Under the pieces are notes generated by a model. That model was not told the origin of the DNA. It saw nothing but the letters and a program-made list of their open reading frames with translations, and ran no database searches. Below are positions 21,781 to 40,500 of a stretch of DNA of 64,000 nucleotides, in pieces. A program made the translations under genes and the position numbers. Positions within the stretch are counted from its first letter, which is position 1, and each line of letters begins with the position of its first letter. The stretch is from Echinarachnius parma (Eukaryota; Echinodermata; Echinoidea; Clypeasteroida; Echinarachniidae): contig JBAMJV010000879.1 of NCBI GenBank assembly GCA_037951105.1, positions 62,001 through 126,000 on the forward strand, written 5' to 3'.

Positions 21781-22724
21781 GGGGGGGGGGGGGGGGGGGT
21801 ACTCAGATTATAGTCAGACGGGAGTGTGCGGCTGAGACCTCCGAACCCATACCCACATCCAAGGGTCCTTTTGCTGTAAATAGGTACCCATGTCTAAGGA
21901 TTTTTGTGAAAAATTGACCCATGTCTAAGGATTTTTTGTGAAAAATGGACCCATGTCTGAGGATTTCGAACTTTAAATATTACATTTTTTTAGCTGTAAT
22001 ATAATACAATGGCCAATCATTTTTTGCAGTTTCTTGATAAAATTCTTTATTAGTTAACTGTACAATACTACAGGGGCGGCGCAAGGGTATTTTCTTAGGG
22101 AGGGCGAAAGTGTATACTAGTGAGGGAGCGAAGCGACCGAGTGGGAGGGGGGTGTCTCCCCTCCCACACCAGGGAGCTTTGGCAATTTTTACACTAGATT
22201 GGAGCTATCTGGTGCATATCGGAGGTGAAATTCTCAAATTTCAAATGATTGAAAAACAGTGAATAGTCTTCAATTATGGTACGGTAGTTTGCATAAAATA
22301 TATTAATAATGCGAGCGACCGGTGCTAGCTTGAAAATGTCAACAATTTCACACTGGAAAATGCCATTGTTCCAATATTATTGTATGGGTATATTCGTTTT
22401 TATGTCTTATAATATGGCGTTATGAAGGCACCCGAGGTTGTGAAATATTATGTATGCGAGCGAGCGGAGCGAGCTTGAAAATTTTAGCAATTTCACATCC
22501 GCAAATCCTAAAATCCCAGAGAAAATGAGGGAGAAAAGAGGGGAAAGGAATAAATGAAAAAAGGGACCCATGTCTAAGGGTTTTTTTTGTTTAATGGGAC
22601 CCATGTCTAAGGATTTTTTTTAATGAAAAGGGGACCCATGTCTAAGGATCTTTCTTGAAAAAGTCACCCTTCCAAGCGGCACATCCCCGTATACCGCCAA
22701 TATACGTGAGTACCCCCCCCCCCC
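21781..22724. mobile_element. element C with G-run termini and ACCCATGTCTAAGG repeats
   Basis: The left end is a G run leading into GGGGGGTACTCA; the right end is GTGAGTACCCCCC. The interior holds about six copies of ACCCATGTCTAAGGA, three near the left end (21885-21965) and three near the right (22565-22650). A central part (22070-22200) has a purine-rich GGGAGGGCGAAAG stretch. No ORF of note. Probably a non-autonomous DNA element; the superfamily is unknown. Confidence 0.6.
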
Positions 22725-22779
22725 AAGAGAATGGGCATGGTTGTTCGATGATATGACGTGTGCAATCTCCTTATGGGGT

Positions 22780-24521
22780 CATTCTTCGATAAGTGTATAT
22801 TTTCGACCATCGTGAGGTCATGAAAATCAAAACTGTTTCTCCACTTTCTTTCTATGTGTTTAATATATGTTAACATCTGTAGATTAGGGAAATATTGTTT
22901 GGCGCGATCTTTAATGGGGCTATGTAATATTTTTTTTTTTTTTATTAACATGTACACTGTTAATGCGTCATCTCCGTCACAACATTTTTGCACAACTAGA
23001 TCGTCGCATTTTTACTGAAGAACATAATTCACTTCTTATTCAATCTTTGTTTGGAAAGAAAGGGTGACTGTGAAAAGAAAAAAAAAAACATTGGTCAACC
23101 ATAATCACATTTTTTTTCTCTAGAGCCACCATTTATACTTGCCTTGTTGAATAAATAGTGAATTTTGCCAAATAGTTTTGCTTTCAATCAGTGTGATGAA
23201 ATTTTCTCAGGAAATTAGGATGAAGAGAGGTACATGATTATGAGTAAATAGATCGCTTAAAATACCAATACAAATATCTTTTACCAGAGTTTAATCTTTG
23301 TTGAAATTTATGCATTTGAACTCAGCGTGACGGAGATGACTGAAGCGTGACGGAAATGACTGAAGCGTGTATTTAACATGTTTAAGAATACATTATAATC
23401 ACATGTTATATAATAATCTAAAATTCATGCAAACTAAGCTTTGTCATAGAATATTTGTCAATTTTGAACAACATTGTGTGTCAATTAACTGAGTTGACAA
23501 TCCAACTAAAACTCATCATCTCAGTCACAAAAGAGCCGTGACGGAGATGACGCGTGACGGAGATGACTATCAGACACATTTAAAGCGCCGATAGCTAATG
23601 GCAATGTATTTAATACAAATGAGCGATAGTGATGTATGGTTGTTCCGTGGGCACATTCATACAAATGATTAGAAATTCAATCTAACATCTTTATCTAGCT
23701 AATATCAATCGTTCGGAGATGATAATCATCATCTCCGTCACGAAAAAAACGTGACGGAGATGATGCGTGACGGAGATGACATTCAGACACATTTAAATCG
23801 CTGATAGCTTATAGCAATGTATGCAATACAAATAAGCGATAGTGTTGTATAGTTGTTCCGCGGGCATATTCATACAAATGATTAGAAATTCAATCTAATA
23901 TCTTTATCTAGCTAATATCAAGCGTTCGGAGATGACGCTTAATAAAGGTACGGACCTGGTTTTTGACAAAGATCTCAACAAAAAAATGTTACTTACCTAT
24001 AGACCGGGGAAAAAACGTGTCTCTTCTTTCTACTACCTAGTCACCCGACATGTTGCCACCACGATCACTCAAATTTAGCATATTTTTGTACCGTAGATGA
24101 CAGACTCAAAATGCGTGACGGAGATGACGCAAAATATCGGGACACACAAAACAGATTCCTTTTTTTAATATATTTTTTTAATCGTTGCATGTGTGCGTAT
24201 TTAATCTTGGTATTCGTAGTCAACTCATAAAATTGAATTTATTAAGGTATATTAGGACAAAAAATATTCATCTTTTTTGAAATTCTATATTATGATATTT
24301 TTACATGATGCCATCGTGACATGCGAGTTTGAGGGGGGTGGAACATTAAAAAAAAATATATATAAAAAAGTATAAGAGTTATCACTTTACTTTTTTTTTA
24401 TTAGTTGATTTTTTACTTACTTGTAAGTCAACACAAAGAGATAACAACAAAAAAGCTTTAATTTGTTTTCTATGCGACACCAAAGTAGAGGGACGCAAAA
24501 CTATACACTTATCGAAGAATG
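22780..24521. mobile_element. non-autonomous TIR element B (1.74 kb) with internal motif array
   Basis: Perfect 20 bp inverted termini begin CATTCTTCGATAAGTG at 22780-22799 and 24502-24521. TTATG lies just outside each end, possibly a target duplication, but then the left TIR would carry four extra bases. About nine full and several degenerate copies of CGTGACGGAGATGAC occur inside (22965 reverse, 23325, 23345, 23514 reverse, 23537, 23553, 23727 reverse, 23750, 23765, 24113). A 213 bp unit is tandemly duplicated (about 23514-23723 and 23727-23938). No transposase ORF. The left end (GGGTCA, then TTC, GA, AAGTG, TTTT) resembles element A. Confidence 0.72.
23727..23765. repeat. 16 bp perfect hairpin made of two opposed motif copies
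   Basis: CATCATCTCCGTCACG and CGTGACGGAGATGATG flank seven A residues. The equivalent position in the preceding tandem unit (about 23514-23552) has the same layout with a mismatch. Confidence 0.85.
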
Positions 24522-24539
24522 TTATGTTAGCAGTGGCGT

Positions 24540-24600
24540 AGCGTTGTCAGACTGAGAGGGGGGGGGGGGGGGGGGGTGGGGGCGCACACTTTATGTATAC
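24540..24600. repeat. G homopolymer after AGTGGCGTAGCG
   Basis: A CAGTGGCGTAGCG word, typical of hAT-like ends, is followed by about 20 G residues. The partner end was not identified. Confidence 0.4.
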
Positions 24601-25083
24601 ATCATATTTATTTTATAAAAGATTTACCCTCATTGTATTGTCTTGTCAAAGCTTGTTAGAACAAGTTTTTTTTTTAATATTCTGATAATTATAACAATAA
24701 TCATAATAACAAAGGCTCAAACGTGTATGACACGCCGACGTATGATACTTTGTAAATCTACTCGGCCGGCTTTCCATACAACATTGTTTTGGAATCGCCG
24801 TCAGCTGCGAAAAATAAAGCAGAGGCCAGAACAGGTAAATCGTTATTTATTTTCAGTAAAGCTTTGGGAATTTCTTTCGAATATCATATTCTAGAAATTG
24901 CAGCTCTTTCAGCCTAACTTTTCTGATTTAAATCATATCTCAGTCGTGATTTTGACGTCAATTACCCGATCGTTCGCGTTCGAAGTCAGCTGCTTCTAGT
25001 GGGCACGGACCAGATCGACAGCCATAACTTTGGGGGATAGTATACCGAGGCGTGACTGTTGGGGAAACGGGCAATCACCTGCT

Positions 25084-25345
25084 GCTATTTTGAAATAGTT
25101 TTGTCTTGTCTTGTCTTGTTAATACTGCACAAATCGCCTCGAGATGGTGGCTATAAACGTGCAGGCCTTCATGCAATCAAGGCTATGCACTAGATTTCTG
25201 CCTTTTCAAGCAGATCCTTAAATGTTGAAGCATCCGCCATTTTATTTTTAATGTTTGACGGCAGTGAATTCCAGAGTGGAATGGTCCGACTCCAGGGGTA
25301 CAAGGAAAAACGGTAGCACTAGCAGTTCTTGCTACTTAAGATTGT
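25084..25345 (-). mobile_element. 3' end of a truncated LINE
   Basis: On the minus strand the sequence reads YRFSLYPWSRTIPLWNSLPS (25315 downwards), then a lysine-rich tail to a TAG at 25192-25190. The RT-IPLWNSLP block is the usual C-terminal motif of CR1/Jockey/RTE-type reverse transcriptases. The 3' tail is a CAAGA repeat (about 25090-25120). The element is heavily 5'-truncated. Confidence 0.72.
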
Positions 25346-25555
25346 ATCGTAGTTTAAAGGTATGGTGACGTGATCGTGAAATCCCGGCTTTGATTGAGGT
25401 TTATAGCTTTGAATATATGGTTATATTGATATACATGTACCACACTCTTTTTTTCAAAGAAATCCTTAACTTAAGTTGGGCAAAAAAGATAAATTTCATG
25501 CAACTTTTTGGCGTCGGCGTTCCATACTCCAAAAAAAGTGATTTACGTCACATGC

Positions 25556-25693
25556 AGTCTGTGACGTCATCTATGACGTCATGAACATTTGTTTTTAGAA
25601 ATTTCAAATTTGAACTTCATTTTCCGAAAGAGCGTAAAAAATAATGACCAAATACCGAAAATCAATTGAATATGTGAAGTATTGGCTGAGATA
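25556..25693 (+). repeat. single arm related to the 17772-18178 palindrome
   Basis: TTTCAAATTTGAACTTCATT and ACCGAAAATCAATTGAA match the palindrome arm at about 18070-18150 and its left counterpart. It ends in an (AAT)n run and SINE-tail-like TTTATATAGCGC copies (25696-25750). Confidence 0.6.
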
Positions 25694-26525
25694 TAATAAT
25701 AATAATAATATGTTCGATTTATATAGCGCTTTATATAGCGATTTATATAGCGTCTAATATGCATAGTTTTGATTTGGCAAATGTTCACAGCTTACAACTA
25801 CAAGTTACACATTGTCATGAAATTTTCTTGAACTAGTCTTATGAAGTTATGAATGAAAGTGAGACAATATATTATAGTTGAGACCAAATTCCAAATCACT
25901 ATGACTATGCCTATGGCAAATCACGGTACACAGATAGAGCAAATTCTGGCAAAAAGTGGCATATGCCATACCTTTTGTACAGGGCAATTTTTACATTTGG
26001 CTGTGACTTTTTTTTTCGGCAAATATTTGAAAGGTGGACGGTATACCAGCTTGTTGGAAATCCTACAAAGAATCAATTAAAACATGTTTCAGGGCTGTAA
26101 GATGTTCGTGTAAAAATGCACACTTCAAACCATTTTCCCATAGGCATTTGCCATAAGCCCATATTCCTTTTTCAATTAAATTTTTATGTTGAAGTTTAAT
26201 TGGTTGTTTTAAGTGGAAAGTTTGTGCAATTAATATTCTCGAATCAAAAACACATATACATTTTGCTAAGCCAAGGCCTTATAAAATTTACAGAAAATCA
26301 TAATTGTGAATTGTGGTTTTACATCAAATAAAATGAACAGATTGTGGCCAATTAGTGTATGAGTATGACTTTATTTTGATGCGTTCTCTTAATCCCCAAA
26401 ATTCCAGTGGCTAAATAGTAAATGGCTGTACACTGCATTTACTTGCGCATGTGGATGTATTAATGAATGCTAGCTCGGCTGGCATTAATTATAATATAAC
26501 TATTTTGTTTTTGAAGAACTAACAG
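25694..26525. other. region upstream of the SAC3D1-like coding start
   Basis: It contains tandem TTTATATAGCG words (25716-25750), then AT-rich sequence with no recognised exon. The coding exon is preceded by an acceptor (TAACAG at 26520-26525), so a 5' UTR exon probably lies somewhere here. Confidence 0.4.
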
Positions 26526-26527
26526 GC

Positions 26528-34140
<7,613 letters not shown>

Positions 34141-34363
34141 CAACGGTTCAAAAAAATAAATCGAGAAATAAGAGTGAGGTAGCTGTAGATGTGGCTGATC
34201 CATGTATTGATGGCAGTGTAAACAAAAAACCTTTAATAGATAATTTTCTGCTCTCAGGCTACAGTGTACATCACATCACGGATCAACGTTATTGCTAGTC
34301 AGAAGCTATATACAAGCTGCATCGCTTCGGTTGATCCCTCGCACTTCTCCCTAAATTCCTTAA

Positions 34364-34883
34364 AGGGATAGTTGAGTATTGGTCAAACTTAACGTTAGTA
34401 ACCAAAACCGGCACCATTACGGTATAAAGTAATAGTTATAACTTCACCATGCTCGAAAAGTATACACAATTAAAAACGACTAAGTAAAACCTCTGTTATC
34501 ATTAAAAAAGAGCCGTTACAACTCAAGAGGACGCTATTTAAAAAAAAAATTGGTTTTAGCCTTTTTTCATACAAAATTGTGCATTTAATGTTTGTTAAAA
34601 TAATGATTCAATAGAGATTCTGATTTTATCTGATTTTTTTCAAAGTAGTCTTCGAGCATTTTTAAAAATTTTTCTAAAATGTCTAAATATCGCCCGGTGA
34701 TTGCCGGTGAAGAACATTTTTAATACAAATATATTTATGGATATTTCGATCTTGATTTTGATCAAATAAAGTTTATTCTGTCATTAAAATTGTATGTTCT
34801 TTTGAATTTGACAGTCAGTTTTTCATTATCTCACAAAAAAATATCAGGGGCACTTTGGGAAATACCAATACTCAGCACTACCT
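34364..34883. mobile_element. TTAA-flanked MITE copy 3 (520 bp)
   Basis: It is flanked by TTAA at 34360-34363 and 34884-34887, with left terminus AGGGATAGTTGAGTATTGG. The tandem copy at about 35065-35080 shows the corresponding empty site, with ATTCCTGAAATCATTTCAGG in place of ATTCC-TTAA-element-TTAA-ATCATTTCAGG. Confidence 0.82.
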
Positions 34884-34892
34884 TTAAATCAT

Positions 34893-35275
34893 TTCAGGAA
34901 CTGGAGAGAGGTAGAAGTAAATGTGGCTAATTCATGTATTTGATGAAGTAAAGAACAAATAGATCTTCTTCTGCTCTTGTAAGCAGTATATCATGGATCA
35001 ATGCTATTGGTAGTCAGAAGCAATGTAAAAGCTGCATCACTTTGCATTGATCCCTCATACTTATCTCTAAATTCCTGAAATCATTTCAGGAACTGGAGAG
35101 AGGTAGAAGTAAATGTGGCTGATCAATGTATTTGATGCAGTAAAGAAGAAACTTTAATACATCTACTTCCGTTCTTCTATGGAGTAAATCATGAATCAAT
35201 GCTCATGTTAGTCAGAAGCTGTATAAAACTGCATTATTTGGGTTGATCCCTCGGACAAATCCCTAAAGTTGATTC
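34893..35275 (+). pseudogene. tandem copies of the last exon tail and 3' UTR of the SAC3D1-like gene
   Basis: Copies starting at about 34893 and 35080 begin with ATTTCAGGAACTGGAGAG, matching the end of exon 9 (ATTCAAGGAACCGGAAATAG) and its following 200 bases, including GTGGCTGATC and GTCAGAAGC blocks. With the genuine exon that makes three tandem units of about 190-240 bp, the first two separated by MITE copy 3. Confidence 0.75.
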
Positions 35276-36834
35276 TTATCCTTCGGGTTTGTGTTAGGTT
35301 AATATAACTTCTGATTAGCATGAGCATTGAAAAGAGTTTTGGGGGAAGGACCACCATCATAAGAGCTTCTGGCTTGGTGGTCAGAGCACCGGTCAAGCAA
35401 TTGGCTAATTAACACCCGACCAAGTAGAGAGCAGCAATATGGATTAATTGTCTTGCTGAAGGACAAACAGAGTGGCCCATTTTCATTTATTTATTCAATG
35501 TATTCCTCATCAGTTTCCTATATATGTTTGAATTTACAACAACAGAAATTTGGCAAAGGATAGCTGGCAAAAGATAGCACATAAGTATACACATCGATGT
35601 GTTGGATGATCTAATTGGAATTGCATTAATGACTGGTACTACTTGGGCTCTGCTAACTTATTAACCCGTTGCTTACAGGAACTGGGTGGGCTATGTATTA
35701 AGCCTGTGGGAATTTCAGAACTTTGAAGGGAACAGGTTAAAATGAAGAACTCTTTTACAACTGCAAGACAATGTAAGTGCAATTAAAGATAATTCATGTT
35801 CGTGTATATTTAGATTTTATTTTTCTATCAATATGGTGAGGTATTAGGAAGTATTATTGAATCTATGAACAATGTAAGAGAAAGTAGCATTTTCCAACAA
35901 GATAAAATATCTTTACTGTAATACGCAACTATGGAGCATTAAAAAAAGAACATTGTGCCCTTTTGTCATGGAAATATATATTTTTCTATTATACATTTTT
36001 TATCTATTTAAATGTTTGTTATTGTAAAAAGTTACTTATTTACATCAATTGTGTAAAACGTCAAAGTATTTTTATAAATAAATAAAGTCAAACGGTGGTT
36101 TTGATTCAATCAATATAACTTGTGCATGTCTTGTATTTTGAATTGAAATATACGATTATCAAAGCTGGTATTTTCCTTTACTGTTACTGATAAGTGCATA
36201 AATCCTGTAATTTACAGCTGTGGTATTTTAATGTTTATCAGACCACTCTTTGCTTTGACTGCCTACTGGAGGCTGCTATGTTTACATGTTTAAGTGACGT
36301 TGCTTGCACTCTGCAAAAGTTTGATACATAACCACTGACATAGCAGCAATGCCTCAATGGGCAACAAAAGCCATTTTGTAAGCTGCTTTTGTTTAGCCTG
36401 CATACTAAATGTATGAACATCATTCAATATTGACATTGACATTGAATTCATCATATATGTAATATACAATTCATAATCATAATCATCATGTTCACAGTTA
36501 AATAATACTGATAGACAACGCCTGTATACTCAGACAAACTAGATAATACTGTATCATATAAACGGACTCAGTTTTTTACATAAAATTTGCTGTAACCTTC
36601 CAACATTCTGCCAACATTCAATGAAACAATTTTATTGGAGAGCTTTTCGCTTATAATATTTAGGGCAGCACTCTGATTTAGAATTAAATATTGTTTTATT
36701 TAACATAATTACATGCATGTATTTATACATGTTTAGTTATAGTTATCAAATATATGTACATTTGTACATTACAATTCATTTTTCCATTAAGCAATACCAT
36801 CAGTATAAATTTACAATACGCTGTGTATTACACA
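35276..36834. other. intergenic, downstream of the SAC3D1-like gene
   Basis: A partial reverse SINE (about 35385-35480, with AGAGAGCAGCAATATGGATT) lies here. The rest is AT-rich without recognised exons. AATAAA occurs at about 36080 and could serve polyadenylation, but it is far from the stop. Confidence 0.4.
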
Positions 36835-36842
36835 GACAATAC

Positions 36843-36971
36843 CAGTGCTGTAGTCGAGTCCACAAGTTCCGAGTCCGAGTCCCCAACGAAATAGCATGTT
36901 CCCATATGTTTTACATAGGGACTCGGCTCCGAGTCCGAGTCACGAGACCATCAAAAGCGACTACAGCACTG
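36843..36971. mobile_element. hAT-type MITE (129 bp) with perfect 8 bp target duplication
   Basis: Termini CAGTGCTGTAGTCG and CGACTACAGCACTG are exact inverted repeats. GACAATAC stands directly on both sides (36835-36842 and 36972-36979). The interior has opposed GAGTCCGAGTC words. The 8 bp duplication and CAG-type ends fit hAT elements. The intact duplication suggests a fairly recent insertion. Confidence 0.92.
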
Positions 36972-37179
36972 GACAATACATGTGAAAAGATATTATTAAT
37001 TTGTAATATTAAATACAGGTTAGATATAAATCATATAATACAATGAAATCCAATTTGATCACAGTAAAAACAGACAAAACTTCCTCAATCTGCATGTCCT
37101 ATACTTTAGTTTCCGCAATAACATTTCATCATCCACTCATTTTCTCCTGGTGATTCTGCCGAAGAGCAGGTCCTTATCA

Positions 37180-37475
37180 CCGAAATAGAGCGCCAGGTAT
37201 CTAGGTGCCCTATAGAGAAACACATCATCAGGTACAGTTCAAACCCACACAATTAATACACTGTAATGTCTGTACTCCCTGTGGAGCATACTAGCATGAG
37301 CTAATTATCACCCACCAACTACCTATCCATTTATACTCGTTGGTAGAATGCAGCAATGTAGATTAAATGCCTTGCAGAAGAACCTCAATGATGGGGCAGC
37401 AATTGGTTTCAAACTCGAGTCCTGAGATTTGATGTAAAATGCATATCTGATGATGCCACAACACCACACACCTTT
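37180..37475 (-). mobile_element. tRNA-type SINE, reverse orientation
   Basis: Read on the minus strand it shares TGTGGCATCA, a B-box-like GAGTTTGAAACC, GGCATTTAATCTACATTGCT, GTATAAATGG, GGTTTGAACTGTACCTGATG and CACCTAGATACCTGGCGCTC with the plus-strand copy at 39683-40033. It lies just 3' of the CPAMD8-like stop codon. Confidence 0.7.
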
Positions 37476-37594
37476 TATCTATTCTTTAAATTCTTCATAT
37501 GGGCCAATCAGGAGGTGGCTGGTTCAAATCCAACCATAAAAAACTTTCAGTACACGTACCCCATTTATAGTTCAATAGCTTTCAACGCCTAACG

Positions 37595-40500
37595 TCATTC
37601 AGCTTGTCTCCTTCGCCTCTTGTCGGATGCAACTCTCGCTGCCGACTCCGGTGTCTCATGCTGATGCGACCTGATTAGGGGGTGATCGGGATGGTGGCGC
37701 TGTTGGCGCAACAGCGTATGCCACCTCTGAACTGCTTCTGAGATGTGACGGATCGGTGTGTCTACCTCTTCTGCAAAGTGATGCTGGAAGAGGTCGCGTG
37801 GGAGCTGATCAATCTCTGTTTCCAGGGGCACCGGTTCTGCCTCAAATTCTGGGGACGTTTCTTCACCCGTCCCATCCGCTCCTGTTTGGGCAGATGACAC
37901 TTGCGTGGTGGGAGCTGCCGTATAAATAGTTGTAGTGGTTCCATGACTTGTTGGTGCAGTTGTACCAGGACTTTGGGTGGATGATTTTGTTGACGGTTCC
38001 CGTTCATTCTGGTCCAGGTCAGCTCCAGACTTTGCAGCATCAGGAACCAACTGGCCTCGACTTGAATTAGTAGAAACGCTGGAGAGCTCAGTTTCATTAT
38101 CTGCTTTGTGAATCCTACTAGAATTAGTAGCAATGATGGTCGGCAACAATGCAGAGTGTTCAGATTCACTCTCTCTCTGCTGGTGTGCTGAAGAGGAATC
38201 ATGCGTTCTGCCTCTCCCGGAATCCTCGTGCGCCAGGAATAAGCTGGCTTCAAACAAGACCGGTTCATCAGAAGATGAACTTGACCGTAGTCGTATTTGC
38301 GGTGCCGGTCTGCTTTCCGATCGGTCTGAATGAGGAGAGCTGGACTTGGGAACATTTGTCTGCTCGTTTGTTGGCTCCTCCGTTTCCATGGTTTCTTCTA
38401 CCTCAATAAGCTCAGTTGCAATTGTTGCGGTTGACGTTGTGGGTATTTCTTCCTCATCCTCGTCTTCATCGCCCTGGTTGTCAATGAGGTCTTTCTCTGT
38501 TTCATCATCCTTGTTTTGGTCGTCGATTCCCCGAGTTGGCAACGCTGAAGCAGGTTCATCCTGTACATTTTAAATGGGAATGTTCAATTCCATTTAATTC
38601 AATTCAGTTAATTCAACACTCATAAAATACATCAAATGCATAGAATTATAGAATTACAAAGATCATAGAAAACAACAAAACACAGAAGACAATGTGAAGT
38701 GAAGGTTTGATTTCTGATAAAGGGCACTTTGAATAACATAATATATTTGAAGTAAAAGTGAAAATCTGGTTTAATACACAGTTACAGTTTTTAATGTAAA
38801 TCTTTAAATTTAATTACGGGGTATGGTATATTGATAGCAAACTGAGCTTGCTTCAGAAATAGAGTACATTGAATATGATATTAGGTATACAATTTAGATT
38901 TGTTTAAAGTTATCTCATTTATCCAAAAGAAAACAAATGCATACTTACTTGGAGAAAGATGAAGCTGGGTGCCGATGCTGTCAGAAAGAAAGAAACAAAC
39001 AAAGAACCAAAATAAATATGTATATTTCTAAATTTATGTTGCCTCATTAATGAGAGTCAATATAGGGCCTAAATTTTCGATCCTAGCAGAATCTTCTTCA
39101 GAGGCTGACTTCTTCAGAAGCCTCATTAATAATAACATTACCATGAAAAAGTACTGCCAAAGCATGCACATTTAAAAAAAAGAATTGAACATTATATTTG
39201 TTTACATCCAGCTTTCAAGAACTAATTACAAGGACAACTTTTTTCAGAATGGTCAAATACATATTTAGTTTGCTATCATGATTGGAGGCTTTTTTGAAAC
39301 GTTGATATATTATATACAATAATTAATGAAATAAATCATAAAATACCTGAATAGTATCACTAATTAGGCATGAATACTAACGAAAGACAGTAAATTATAT
39401 TATTGTTTTATATATCAATAGAGCACAAATAGCATCAAAGCCTCTAAGCACTATTGTTGTTACCCCGGTCAACGGATACACGCTGCAATCATTCCTGCAC
39501 ACAAAGTGCACATTTTCCACTCCCTGGGGAGTATTCCAGCTAGTCGCTTGGGAGGCCCACACAGTGCTAAGGAACCATGTACATGTATGTAAGATAACAT
39601 TTCATGATAGATCCAAGAAGAGTTTGTAGAAACAAAATTAAACATATTCAACTGGACTGATAGAGTAGATTACTGATGAAAAGGCTGGTGTAGGAGTTGT
39701 GGCATGATTGGATATAAAGCGCTTGACTTCTAATAACGGGACCCGAGATTGAACCCAATTGATGCCCGGCATTTTATGTCCAGCAAGGCATATAACCCAC
39801 ATTGCTGCTCTCTATCCAAGAGTATAAATGGGTACTTGGTCAGTTGTTGAATTAACCTGTAGCACTTTATATAGTAGAGCAGCTTTGGCTAGTATTTGAG
39901 ATGGTGCGCAAGATAATTGTGCGGGTTTGAACTGTACCTGATGACCAAGGGTAATAATGCACCTCTGAATAGGGTACCTAGATACATGGCGCTCTATAAA
40001 TGCACTATATTATTATTATTATTATTATTATTACTCAGCTCAGTGATTCCAACAGCTTTTGCACCAGTATAATCTTCTCTACCCAAGCCAGGTTAGCTGA
40101 AGAAGCAACCTAGAATGGTTGTGAAACTGTTCTACACAAAGATCCAGTTGAATAGATTTTATTTTGTTTCTATAAGATAGAATATGTTGTAAATGTATAT
40201 TTCTACCACTTACTGTACAGCTCATGCATTGTGCCATCAATTTCTGATTCCCACTCGCTTTGACTGCTCATCTCCAGGAAATCTGCATCACTCGAAGCGA
40301 TTCCAATCTCTTTCTTTCCTCCACCAAAGGCACCTTAAATGAAATTTGATTTGAATTGATATTTTCCTCTTAACGTGAAACAAAATTAGTATTTCATCAC
40401 AAAATACTTCATTGCTCGTACAATAAATATTAAACAAATATGTACCGGTACATGAATTTTAGAAAATGACAACAAGAAAGATTGTGGAATCATCAAAAAC

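Noticed and set aside
22664..22993. 109-codon minus-strand ORF
   Set aside because: It spans the junction of elements C and B and their terminal repeats, so it is a chance frame.
36717..37046. 109-codon plus-strand ORF
   Set aside because: It overlaps the hAT MITE and AT-rich intergenic DNA and shows no family motif.
37130..37220. A possible extra C-terminal exon reading APRYLALYFGDKDLLFG
   Set aside because: The segment matches the 3' part of the SINE at 39683-40033 and its phase does not fit any CPAMD8-like exon end.
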